NCBI GenBank assembly: GCA_046566095.1
Contig: JBKHXI010000177.1
Span: 1-16,091, forward strand
Source of the DNA: CAMPJU01 sp046566095
GTDB lineage: Bacteria > Pseudomonadota > Gammaproteobacteria > Xanthomonadales > Xanthomonadaceae
Direction of reading: 5' to 3'
Length of the DNA: 16,091 nucleotides
Shown: piece by piece, positions 7,234-14,207 of the stretch
Position numbering within the stretch: position 1 is the first letter of the stretch
Layout of the letters: each line of letters begins with the position of its first letter
Notes under the pieces: model-generated
Databases searched by the model: none
The model's input: the letters and a program-made list of their open reading frames with translations, nothing else
Told to the model about the DNA's origin: nothing
Position numbers and translations under genes: made by a program

Positions 7234-8277
7234 ATGTTCAAGAAGTTCCGCGGCATGTTCTCCAGCGACCTGTCGATCGATCTCGGCACGGCCAACACCC
7301 TGATCTACGTGCGCGGGCAGGGCATCGTCCTCAACGAACCCTCGGTGGTCGCGGTCCGCCAGGACCGCATCGGCGGCCAGCGGGCGGTGGCCGCGGTCGG
7401 CAGCGAGGCCAAGCAGATGCTCGGCCGCACCCCCGGCCACATCACCACCCACCGGCCGATGAAGGACGGCGTCATCGCCGACTTCACCTACACCGAGGAG
7501 ATGCTCAAGTACTTCATCCGCAAGGTGCACAAGAGCCGCTTCCTGCGGCCCAGCCCGCGGGTGCTGGTGTGCGTGCCCTGCGGCTCGACCCAGGTCGAGC
7601 GCCGCGCGATCAAGGAGTCGGCCGAGGAGGCCGGCGCGCGCGAGGTGTACCTGATCGAGGAGCCGATGGCCGCGGCGATCGGCGCCGGGATGCCGGTGAC
7701 CGAGGCCCGCGGCTCGATGGTGGTCGACATCGGCGGCGGCACCACCGAGGTCGCGGTGATCGCGCTCAACGGCATCGTCTACTCGCAGTCGGTGCGGATC
7801 GGCGGCGACCGCTTCGACGAGTCGATCATCGCCTACGTCCGCCGCCAGCACGGCATGCTGATCGGCGACGCCACCGCCGAGCGGATCAAGCTGGAGATCG
7901 GCTGCGCCTACCCGCCGAAGGAAGTGCGGGAACTGGAGGTGTCCGGCCGCCACCTGGCCGAGGGCGTGCCGAAGATGATCAGCATCGATTCGCGCGAGGT
8001 GCTCGAGGCGCTGCGCGAGCCGCTGGCCGGCATCGTCGCCGCGATCCGCCAGGCGCTGGAGCAGACCCCGCCGGAGCTGTGCGCGGATGTGGCCGAGCGC
8101 GGCATCGTGCTGACCGGCGGCGGCGCGCTGCTGCGCGACCTGGACCGGCTGATCAGCGAGGAGACCGGCCTGCACGTGCAGATCGCCGACGACCCGCTCA
8201 CCTGCGTGGCCCGCGGCGGCGGCCGCGCGCTGGAACTGGTGGACATGCACGGCAACGACTTCTTCGCGCCGGAGTGA
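7234..8277 (+). CDS. mreB: Rod-shape-determining actin homologue MreB
   Basis: A 347-residue bacterial actin, the same length as E. coli MreB. It polymerises with ATP into membrane-bound filaments that guide the Rod complex around the cell cylinder. ATPase motifs are in place: phosphate-1 loop DLGTANT (16-22), phosphate-2 loop DIGGGTTEV (165-173) and the adenosine motif GGGALL (295-300). PMKDGVIADF and IEEPMAAAIGAG are typical of the family. The N-terminus MFKKFRGMF is a short amphipathic stretch suited to membrane binding. No purine-rich ribosome site precedes the ATG, but the frame and family start agree on 7234. It is the first gene of the cell-wall block. A 193-nt gap with a hairpin and candidate promoter separates it from mreC, allowing higher MreB output than the membrane partners (inference). 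Confidence 0.98.
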   Translation: MFKKFRGMFSSDLSIDLGTANTLIYVRGQGIVLNEPSVVAVRQDRIGGQRAVAAVGSEAKQMLGRTPGHITTHRPMKDGVIADFTYTEEMLKYFIRKVHKSRFLRPSPRVLVCVPCGSTQVERRAIKESAEEAGAREVYLIEEPMAAAIGAGMPVTEARGSMVVDIGGGTTEVAVIALNGIVYSQSVRIGGDRFDESIIAYVRRQHGMLIGDATAERIKLEIGCAYPPKEVRELEVSGRHLAEGVPKMISIDSREVLEALREPLAGIVAAIRQALEQTPPELCADVAERGIVLTGGGALLRDLDRLISEETGLHVQIADDPLTCVARGGGRALELVDMHGNDFFAPE

Positions 8278-8280
8278 CCC

Positions 8281-8315
8281 GGTGGCGGGCGGCGGCGCGG
8301 CCCGCGCCCGCCACC
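8281..8315 (+). other. Strong hairpin just after the mreB stop
   Basis: A perfect 10-bp inverted repeat, GGTGGCGGGC (8281-8290) and GCCCGCCACC (8306-8315), with a 15-nt GC-rich loop, starts 3 nt after the mreB stop. No T-run follows, so it fits an attenuator, partial terminator or mRNA 3'-end protector better than a classic intrinsic terminator. Confidence 0.5.
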
Positions 8316-8323
8316 GCGCCGGC

Positions 8324-8351
8324 TTGCAACGCCGCACGCATGGGCCACAAT
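8324..8351 (+). promoter_or_regulatory. Candidate internal promoter upstream of mreC
   Basis: TTGCAA (8324-8329) and CACAAT (8346-8351) each match the sigma70 consensus at 4 of 6 positions, with a 16-nt spacer. The pair lies directly downstream of the hairpin after mreB. It could drive mreCD-mrdA-rodA separately from mreB, with a leader of about 110 nt. Confidence 0.4.
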
Positions 8352-8470
8352 GCCCGTCGGGCCCCGTTCCCGTGCGCGGCCCGCCTCCATTCCGCAGCAG
8401 CCAGCCGAACGCGATGATCGCGCCCATGCCGCGCTCCTTTCCCCGCCCGCGCGCCCGCGGCGGCTGAGCC

Positions 8471-9388
8471 GTGCCCTATCCCCCCGGTCCATCGGCGGCA
8501 CGCGCCGGCGACGTGGTCGGCAGCCTGCGCCTGCTCGCCTACCTGGCGCTGGCGCTGGCGCTGGTGGTGCTCGACCATCGCGGCGGCTGGCTCTCCGGCC
8601 TGCGCGGCCAGGCGGAGATCCTGGTGCAGCCGCTGTGGGCCGTGGCCGGGCTGCCGGGGCGTGCGGTGCGCGGCCTGAGCGACAACGCCGGCACCCGCGC
8701 CCAGCTGGTCGCCGAGAACGCGCGGCTGCGCAACGAGCTGCTGCTGGCCAGCGCGCGGATGGCGCGGCTGCAGGTCTCGGCGCAGGAGAACGCGCGGCTG
8801 CGCGGCCTGCTCGGCGCGGTCGAGCGCGGCGGCCTGGACGTGCAGCTGGCGCCGGTGCTGGACATCGACCTGGATCCCTCGCGCCAGCGCCTGGTGCTCG
8901 ACGCCGGCAGCCGCGACGGCGTGCGCGTCGGCCAGGCGGTGCTCGACGCCGGCGGCCTGGTGGGGCAGGTGATCGGGGTGATGCCGGGCTCGGCCACCGC
9001 GCTGCTGCTGACCGATCCCGACCATGCGGTGCCGGTGGCGGTGCTGCGCAGCGGCGTGCGCCTGGTCGCGTACGGCGACGGCCGCAGCGACCGCCTGCGG
9101 GTCACCAACATCCCGCTGTCGGCGGACGTGCGGGTCGGCGACCGGCTGGTGACCTCGGGCCTGGGCCGGCGCTTCCCCGCCGGCTTCCCGGTCGGCGAGG
9201 TGGTCTCGCTCGCGCCCGACCACAGCCGCGCCTTCCTGGTCGCGGAGGTGCGCCCGGCCGCACAGCTCGACCGCGGCCGCGACGTGCTGCTGCTGCGGCG
9301 GTTGCCGGACCTGGATCCGGCCGTGCCGCCGCCCGCGGACGCGGCCGGAGCGCCGGACGCCGCCGCGACGCCGGAGCCGGCGCCATGA
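8471..9388 (+). CDS. mreC: Rod-shape-determining protein MreC
   Basis: A 305-residue bitopic membrane protein of the Rod complex. It has a short cytoplasmic N-terminus, a transmembrane helix (about 19-34) and a periplasmic coiled coil (about 70-115, with repeated AENARLR/QENARLR) that mediates dimers. A double beta-barrel region (about 120-270) follows, with the typical VLDIDLDPSRQRLVLDAGSRDGV stretch split by short loops, then a Pro/Ala tail (about 275-305). MreC activates PBP2. The start is GTG at 8471: an in-frame TGA at 8465-8467 rules out anything upstream, and no in-frame ATG precedes the membrane helix. The ribosome site is weak. The stop overlaps the mreD start by ATGA, so the two are translationally coupled. 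Confidence 0.95.
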   Translation: MPYPPGPSAARAGDVVGSLRLLAYLALALALVVLDHRGGWLSGLRGQAEILVQPLWAVAGLPGRAVRGLSDNAGTRAQLVAENARLRNELLLASARMARLQVSAQENARLRGLLGAVERGGLDVQLAPVLDIDLDPSRQRLVLDAGSRDGVRVGQAVLDAGGLVGQVIGVMPGSATALLLTDPDHAVPVAVLRSGVRLVAYGDGRSDRLRVTNIPLSADVRVGDRLVTSGLGRRFPAGFPVGEVVSLAPDHSRAFLVAEVRPAAQLDRGRDVLLLRRLPDLDPAVPPPADAAGAPDAAATPEPAP

Positions 9389-9870
9389 TCCGCAGCCACC
9401 GCCGCTGGGTGCTGCCGGCCAGCCTCGCGCTGGCGCTGCTGCTGGGACTGCTGCCGCTGCCGGACGCGCTGCAGCCGCTGCGCCCCTACTGGCTGGCGCT
9501 GGTGCTGGCCTACTGGGTGCTGGAAGCGCCGGACGAGGTCGGGCTCGGGTTCGCCTTCCTGGTCGGGCTGGTGGCGGACCTTGCCTTCGGCAGCCTGCTG
9601 GGCGAGCAGGCGCTGCGGCTGGTGGTGCTGGCCTTCATCCTGCAGCGTTTCCGCCCGCGCCTGCGCTTCTTCCCGCTCTCGCAGCAGGCGCTGGCGATCG
9701 GTGCGCTGCTGCTCAACGACCGGATCCTGTCCACCGCGTTGCACTGGCTGCTCGGCGCGCACGCGCTGGACTGGCGCTACTGGCTGGCGCCGCTGCTGGG
9801 CATGCTGCTGTGGGCGCCGGTCTACCTGCTGCTCGACGCCCTGCGCCTGCGCGCCTGGCGCGGCCGCTGA
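9385..9870 (+). CDS. mreD: Rod-shape-determining membrane protein MreD
   Basis: A 161-residue, very hydrophobic inner-membrane protein with about five predicted membrane segments, matching E. coli MreD in size. It works with MreC and MreB to regulate the elongation machinery. Recognisable pieces are LRPYWLALVLAYWVL near residue 31, FLVGLVADLAFGSLLGEQAL near residue 57 and a basic C-terminus. The ATG at 9385 shares four bases with the mreC stop, and GGAG (9373-9376) gives it its own ribosome site at 8 nt. The gene ends 6 nt before mrdA, so all three are surely on one mRNA. MreD sequences are poorly conserved; the call rests on size, hydrophobic pattern and position. Confidence 0.95.
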   Translation: MIRSHRRWVLPASLALALLLGLLPLPDALQPLRPYWLALVLAYWVLEAPDEVGLGFAFLVGLVADLAFGSLLGEQALRLVVLAFILQRFRPRLRFFPLSQQALAIGALLLNDRILSTALHWLLGAHALDWRYWLAPLLGMLLWAPVYLLLDALRLRAWRGR

Positions 9871-9876
9871 CCGGCG

Positions 9877-11865
9877 ATGCAGCGCCAGCGCCGCCGCCCC
9901 CTGAAGAACGCCGTCGCGGAGATCGAACAGTTCCGCAGGCGCGCGCTGCTGGCCTTCGTGCTGGTGCTGGCCGGGCTGGCGGGCCTGTCGGCCTGGTACT
10001 TCCGGCTGCAGGTGCTGCAGCACCGCGACTACGCCACCCGCTCGGAGGCCAACCGCATCCGGCTGCAGCCGGTGGTGCCCGGGCGCGGCCTGATCTACGA
10101 CCGCAAGGGCCGGATCCTGGCCGACAACGTGCCCGCGTTCCGGCTCGAGGTGGTGGCGGAGCAGGCGGGCGATCCGGCGCGCTGGCTGCCGGCGCTGCGC
10201 GAGGTGGTGGCGATCGACGACGAGCAGGTGGCGCGCTTCCTGCAGGAACGGCGCGCGGTGCGCGGCTTCCGGCCGGTGACCCTGAAGCTGCGGGTCGAGC
10301 CGGAGGAGGCGGCGCGCTTCGCGGTCGACCGCTGGCGTTTCCCCGGGATCGAACTGGTCTCCTACCTCAACCGCCGCTACCCGCAGGCCGACCTGCTCGC
10401 GCACGTGGTCGGCTACGTAGCCCGCACCGACGAGGACGACCTGGCCCGGCTCGGCCCGGCCGGCCGCGCCTTCAGCCATTCCGGCAAGACCGGGCTGGAG
10501 CGCTTCTACGAGGACGCGCTGCGCGGGGCGCTGGGCCAGCAGCAGGTGGAGACCAACGTCGAGGGCCGGGCGCTCGGCACCCTGGGCCGGATCCCGGCCA
10601 CGCCGGGCGCGGACCTGCGGCTCTCGCTCGACCTGGACCTGCAGCGCGCGATGGTCGCCGCCTTCGGCGGGGCCGAGGGCTCGGCGGTGGCGGTGGACCC
10701 TGCCACCGGCCGGATCCTGGCGATGGTCAGCCTGCCGTCCTACGACCCGAACCTGTTCGTCAACGGCATCTCGCACGCAGACTACCGCGCGCTGATGGAC
10801 AACCCCTCGCGGCCGCTGTTCAACCGCAACGTGCTCGGCGGCGGGCCGCCGGGCTCGACCATCAAGCCGATGGTGGCGCTGGCCGGGCTCGACAGCGGCA
10901 TGCGCCGCCCCTCCGACCGGGTGTTCTCCACCGGCGAGTTCTTCATCCCCGGCCAGCGCCGCGGCTACCGCGACGCGGCCCGCGGCGCCGGCTGGGTGGA
11001 CCTGCGCGACTCGATCTCGCGCTCGGTCAACTACTACTACTACAAGCTCGCCTACGAGATGGGGATCGAGCGCTTCGCGCAGTACATGCGCCGCTACGGC
11101 TTCGGCGAGCGCAGCGGCATCGACATGGCCGGCGAGAACCCCGGCGTGGTGCCTTCGCCCGAGTACAAGCGCGGCATCGGCAGCGAACCCTGGTATCCCG
11201 GCGAGACCGTGATCGCCGGCATCGGCCAGGGCTACTGGATCGCCACCGCCCTGCAGCTGGCGCGCGCCACCGCCGCGATCGCCAACGGCGGCACCCTGCA
11301 CGAGCTGCGCCTGGTCGAGGCGCGGCGCGACGGCTACCAGGCGCCGTGGACGCCGTTGCCGCCCGCGCCCACCCGCCGCATCACCGAATCGGCCGAACAC
11401 CTGCGCGCGGTGCAGGAGGGCATGATCGACACCGTCCACGGCGCGCGCGGCACCGCCACCCGGATGGCGATCGGCGCGCCCTACCGGATGGCCGGCAAGA
11501 CCGGCACCGCACAGCGCTCCAGCCGCCGCGGCGACCGCGGCGTGGACCCGCGCGACCTGCCCTACCACCTGCGCCATACCGCGCTGTTCGTCGGCTACGC
11601 GCCGGCGGAGAACCCGACGATCGCGGTGGCGATCGCGGTCGAGCACGGCGGTTACGGCGGCGCCGCGGCGGCGCCGATCGCGCGCAAGGTGTTCGACGCA
11701 TGGCTGCTGGGGACCATGCCCGAGGGCGCGGAATCGCCGGAGGGCACCACCGGCCCGGTCGCGCCCGGCGCGGCGGAGAGCGACGACGCGCCCGACGCGC
11801 CCAGCGCGCGCGAAACGCCGACGGCACCCGAAACGCCGCCGGCCCCGCCCGCGGAGCCGCGCTGA
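9877..11865 (+). CDS. mrdA: Penicillin-binding protein 2 (elongation transpeptidase)
   Basis: A 662-residue class B penicillin-binding protein that cross-links peptidoglycan during elongation together with RodA. Layout: basic cytoplasmic N-terminus, one membrane anchor (about 24-41), the pedestal/dimer domain starting near 60 with VVPGRGLIYDRKGRILADN, then the transpeptidase domain. Catalytic motifs are complete: Ser327-x-x-Lys330 in PPGSTIKP, Ser383-Val-Asn385 in RSVNYYYYK, and Lys541-Thr-Gly in GKTGTAQR. After the catalytic domain there is an acidic Pro/Ala/Thr/Glu-rich tail of about 50 residues (about 612-662) that E. coli PBP2 lacks in this form. The ATG lies 6 nt after the mreD stop without a good ribosome site, suggesting coupled translation. 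Its TGA shares one base with the rodA ATG. Confidence 0.97.
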   Translation: MQRQRRRPLKNAVAEIEQFRRRALLAFVLVLAGLAGLSAWYFRLQVLQHRDYATRSEANRIRLQPVVPGRGLIYDRKGRILADNVPAFRLEVVAEQAGDPARWLPALREVVAIDDEQVARFLQERRAVRGFRPVTLKLRVEPEEAARFAVDRWRFPGIELVSYLNRRYPQADLLAHVVGYVARTDEDDLARLGPAGRAFSHSGKTGLERFYEDALRGALGQQQVETNVEGRALGTLGRIPATPGADLRLSLDLDLQRAMVAAFGGAEGSAVAVDPATGRILAMVSLPSYDPNLFVNGISHADYRALMDNPSRPLFNRNVLGGGPPGSTIKPMVALAGLDSGMRRPSDRVFSTGEFFIPGQRRGYRDAARGAGWVDLRDSISRSVNYYYYKLAYEMGIERFAQYMRRYGFGERSGIDMAGENPGVVPSPEYKRGIGSEPWYPGETVIAGIGQGYWIATALQLARATAAIANGGTLHELRLVEARRDGYQAPWTPLPPAPTRRITESAEHLRAVQEGMIDTVHGARGTATRMAIGAPYRMAGKTGTAQRSSRRGDRGVDPRDLPYHLRHTALFVGYAPAENPTIAVAIAVEHGGYGGAAAAPIARKVFDAWLLGTMPEGAESPEGTTGPVAPGAAESDDAPDAPSARETPTAPETPPAPPAEPR

Positions 11866-12977
11866 TGGGCGTGATCCTGCGCTGGCTGCTGGACCTGCTG
11901 CTGCGCCTGCTGCGCAGCATCGACCCCTGGCTGACGGCGGCGCTGCTCGCGCTGATGGCCATCGGCCTGGCGGTGCTGTACAGCGCCGGCGGCGACAGCA
12001 CCGCCCTGGTCAAGGCGCAGGCTGCGCGTTTCGTCGTCGGGCTGGGCGCGCTGTGGCTGCTGTCGCGGCTCACCCCCGCCCAGCTGCGCAACTGGACCCC
12101 GCTGGCGTTCGGACTGTCGCTGGTGCCGCTGCTGCTGGTGCTGGCGATCGGCACCGGCGCGCACGGCGCGCACTGGATCGACCTGGGCGTGTTCTATTTC
12201 CAGCCGGCGGAACTGCTCAAGCTGACCCTGCCGATGATGGCCGCCTGGACCCTGGCGCGGCAGCCGCTGCCGCCGCGCTGGCCGCTGGTGCTGCTGACCG
12301 GCGCGATCATCGCCCTGCCGACCGGATTGATCCTGCTGCAGCCGGACTTCGGCACCGCGATGCTGGTCGCCGCCAGCGGCGGGTTCGCGCTGTACCTGGC
12401 GGGGCTGTCGTGGTGGTGGTTCGCGGCGGCCGCCGGCGCGGTCGCGGCGGCCGCGCCGGCGGCCTGGCTGTGGCTGCTGCAGCCCTACCAGAAGGACCGG
12501 ATCCTGACTTTCCTGGACCCGGAGTCCGATCCGCTGGGCACCGGCTGGAACATCATCCAGTCCAAGATCGCGATCGGCTCGGGCGGCCTGGCCGGGCAGG
12601 GCTGGGGCCAGGGTTCGCAGTCGCACCTGAACTACATCCCCGAGCACACCACCGACTTCATCTTTGCGGTGCTGGCCGAGGAGTTCGGCTGGGTCGGTGT
12701 GACCGCGACCCTGCTGCTGTACTTGTTCGTGGTCGGCCGCTGCCTGTGGATCGCCAGCGAGGCGCGCGACGGCTACGCGCGGCTGCTGGCGGGTTCGCTC
12801 GGGCTGGCGCTGTTCGTGTACGTGCTGGTCAACGCCGGCATGGTCTCCGGCCTGCTGCCGGTGGTCGGGGTGCCGATGCCGCTGCTGAGCTACGGCGGCA
12901 CCTACGCGGTGTCGCTGCTGGCCGGCATGGGGGTGGTGATGGCGGTGCGCGCGCACCGGCCGGTGCACATGCGCTGA
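11865..12977 (+). CDS. rodA: Peptidoglycan glycosyltransferase RodA
   Basis: A 370-residue SEDS-family polytopic membrane protein, the same length as E. coli RodA, that polymerises lipid II into glycan strands as partner of PBP2. SEDS marks include FQPAELLKL, LLQPDFGTAM, GTGWNIIQSKIAIGSGG, the loop EHTTDFIFAV with the essential Asp264, and the last-segment VPMPLLSYGGT. About ten membrane helices are visible. The start ATG overlaps the mrdA stop by one base (TGATG) and has GGAG (11853-11856) at 8 nt; the open frame continues upstream but that stretch is a shadow of mrdA. The downstream gap of 84 nt before mltB carries a possible new promoter. Confidence 0.97.
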   Translation: MGVILRWLLDLLLRLLRSIDPWLTAALLALMAIGLAVLYSAGGDSTALVKAQAARFVVGLGALWLLSRLTPAQLRNWTPLAFGLSLVPLLLVLAIGTGAHGAHWIDLGVFYFQPAELLKLTLPMMAAWTLARQPLPPRWPLVLLTGAIIALPTGLILLQPDFGTAMLVAASGGFALYLAGLSWWWFAAAAGAVAAAAPAAWLWLLQPYQKDRILTFLDPESDPLGTGWNIIQSKIAIGSGGLAGQGWGQGSQSHLNYIPEHTTDFIFAVLAEEFGWVGVTATLLLYLFVVGRCLWIASEARDGYARLLAGSLGLALFVYVLVNAGMVSGLLPVVGVPMPLLSYGGTYAVSLLAGMGVVMAVRAHRPVHMR

Positions 12978-13045
12978 GCCGCGCTAGCCTGAACGGAACG
13001 CGAACCGGGTGGGCCGCGGCGGGCGCCGGACCCTGCACGGCCGCA

Positions 13046-13054
13046 TGCTACCCT
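13046..13054 (+). promoter_or_regulatory. Extended -10 promoter right before mltB (possible leaderless mRNA)
   Basis: TGCTACCCT (TG, one base, then a -10 hexamer) ends 7 nt before the mltB ATG. Normal spacing would put the first transcribed base at or one base before the ATG. No ribosome site precedes the ATG, which fits leaderless translation. No clear -35 was found. An alternative -10-like TAGCCT lies near 12987. Confidence 0.42.
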
Positions 13055-13061
13055 CGGGCCG

Positions 13062-14207
13062 ATGCGCACCCACGACCCACGCTCCGAGCCGTTTCCCGCC
13101 CGCGCGCCGGCGCTGGCCGCGCTGTGCGCGGCGCTGCTGGCCGGCTGCGTGTCGCAGGCCCCGCCCCCGCCGGCCCCGGGCCCGGCGGCGCCGTCCGCGC
13201 CCGCACCGCAGCCGCCGCCGGCGCCGCGTCCGCCGGCGCAGCCGACCTCGGACGTCGCCGACCTGGCGACCATGCGCGCGGCCTTCGTCCGCGACACCCA
13301 GGCCCGTTACGGCGTGCCCGCCGAGCGCATCGAACGGGTGCTGGACGCGGCGACGATGCGCGAAGGCATCGTCGCGGCGATGTCGCGCCCGGCCGAGCGC
13401 AAGGCCTGGCACGAATACCGCCCGATCTTCATCAGCGACGCCCGCATCGCCGGCGGCCGCGACTTCCTCGCCCGCCACCGCGCCTCGCTGTCGCGGGTCG
13501 AGGCCCGCTACGGCGTGCCCGCGGAGGTGATCGTCGCGATCATCGGGGTGGAGACCAGCTACGGCGGCAACATGGGCAGCCACGGCGTGGTCGATGCGCT
13601 GTACACCCTGGCCTTCGCCTACCCGCGCAGCGGCGACCCGACGCAGGCCGAGCGCGAGCGCCGCCGCGAGCTGTTCTTCCGCGACGAACTGGCACAGCTG
13701 TTCAAGCTCGCCGACGAGCAGGGCCTGGACATGCTCTCGCTCAAGGGCAGCTACGCCGGGGCCATGGGCTACGGCCAGTTCATGCCGTCGAGCTGGCGCG
13801 ACTACGCGGTCGACGGCGACGGCGACGGCCGCATCGACCTGTTCGGCAACCTCGAGGACGTGTTCGCCTCGGTGGCCAACTACTTCGTCGAGAAGGGCGG
13901 CTGGCGCCGCGGCGGACCGGTGATGGTGCGCGCCCAGCGCGACCCGGGCGCGGCCGACTTCAACGCCGCCGACACCGACGACCCGTTCCTCAGCCAGGCC
14001 GAGCTGGCCGCGCGCGGCTGGCGCGCCGCCACCGCGGTGCCGCCGGACGCGCCGGCCACGGTGATCCGCCTGGAGGGCGCCGACGGCCCCGAGCACTGGA
14101 TGATCTTCGACAATTTCCGCGCGATCACCCGCTACAACAACTCGCGCCTGTACGCGACCGCCGTCTGGCAGCTCGCGCAGGCGATCGCGGGGCGCCCGCC
14201 GGCATGA
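13062..14207 (+). CDS. mltB: Membrane-bound lytic transglycosylase B (GH103)
   Basis: A 381-residue lipoprotein that cleaves glycan strands to leave 1,6-anhydro-MurNAc ends. The signal peptide ends in the lipobox LLAGC (Cys29), followed by a Pro/Ala-rich linker (about 32-62) that lets the enzyme reach the wall. The catalytic Glu164 lies in IIGVETSYGG, and GAMGYGQFMPSSW and SVANYF are family motifs. The segment DGDGDGRIDL (251-260) with Glu265 resembles the calcium-binding EF-hand-like loop of E. coli Slt35/MltB. The start at 13062 gives a clean signal peptide and lies 7 nt after a candidate extended -10. The stop overlaps the rlpA start (ATGA). It remodels new wall made by the upstream RodA-PBP2 pair. 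Confidence 0.95.
   Translation: MRTHDPRSEPFPARAPALAALCAALLAGCVSQAPPPPAPGPAAPSAPAPQPPPAPRPPAQPTSDVADLATMRAAFVRDTQARYGVPAERIERVLDAATMREGIVAAMSRPAERKAWHEYRPIFISDARIAGGRDFLARHRASLSRVEARYGVPAEVIVAIIGVETSYGGNMGSHGVVDALYTLAFAYPRSGDPTQAERERRRELFFRDELAQLFKLADEQGLDMLSLKGSYAGAMGYGQFMPSSWRDYAVDGDGDGRIDLFGNLEDVFASVANYFVEKGGWRRGGPVMVRAQRDPGAADFNAADTDDPFLSQAELAARGWRAATAVPPDAPATVIRLEGADGPEHWMIFDNFRAITRYNNSRLYATAVWQLAQAIAGRPPA

Noticed and set aside
8350..9384. In-frame extension upstream of mreD
   Set aside because: It overlaps all of mreC in another frame and is Arg/Gly/Ala-rich without a domain.
8539..11646. 1035-codon open frame on the minus strand across mreC, mreD and mrdA
   Set aside because: It is antisense to three clearly recognised genes and rich in His, Arg, Gln and Gly with no domain; long stop-free shadows are normal at this GC content.
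9810..11864. Long in-frame extension upstream of rodA
   Set aside because: It is an out-of-frame shadow of mrdA; RodA begins at 11865 with a ribosome site and the E. coli length.
12053..14203. Long in-frame extension upstream of rlpA
   Set aside because: It runs through rodA and mltB in a wrong frame; the lipoprotein signal of RlpA begins at 14204.
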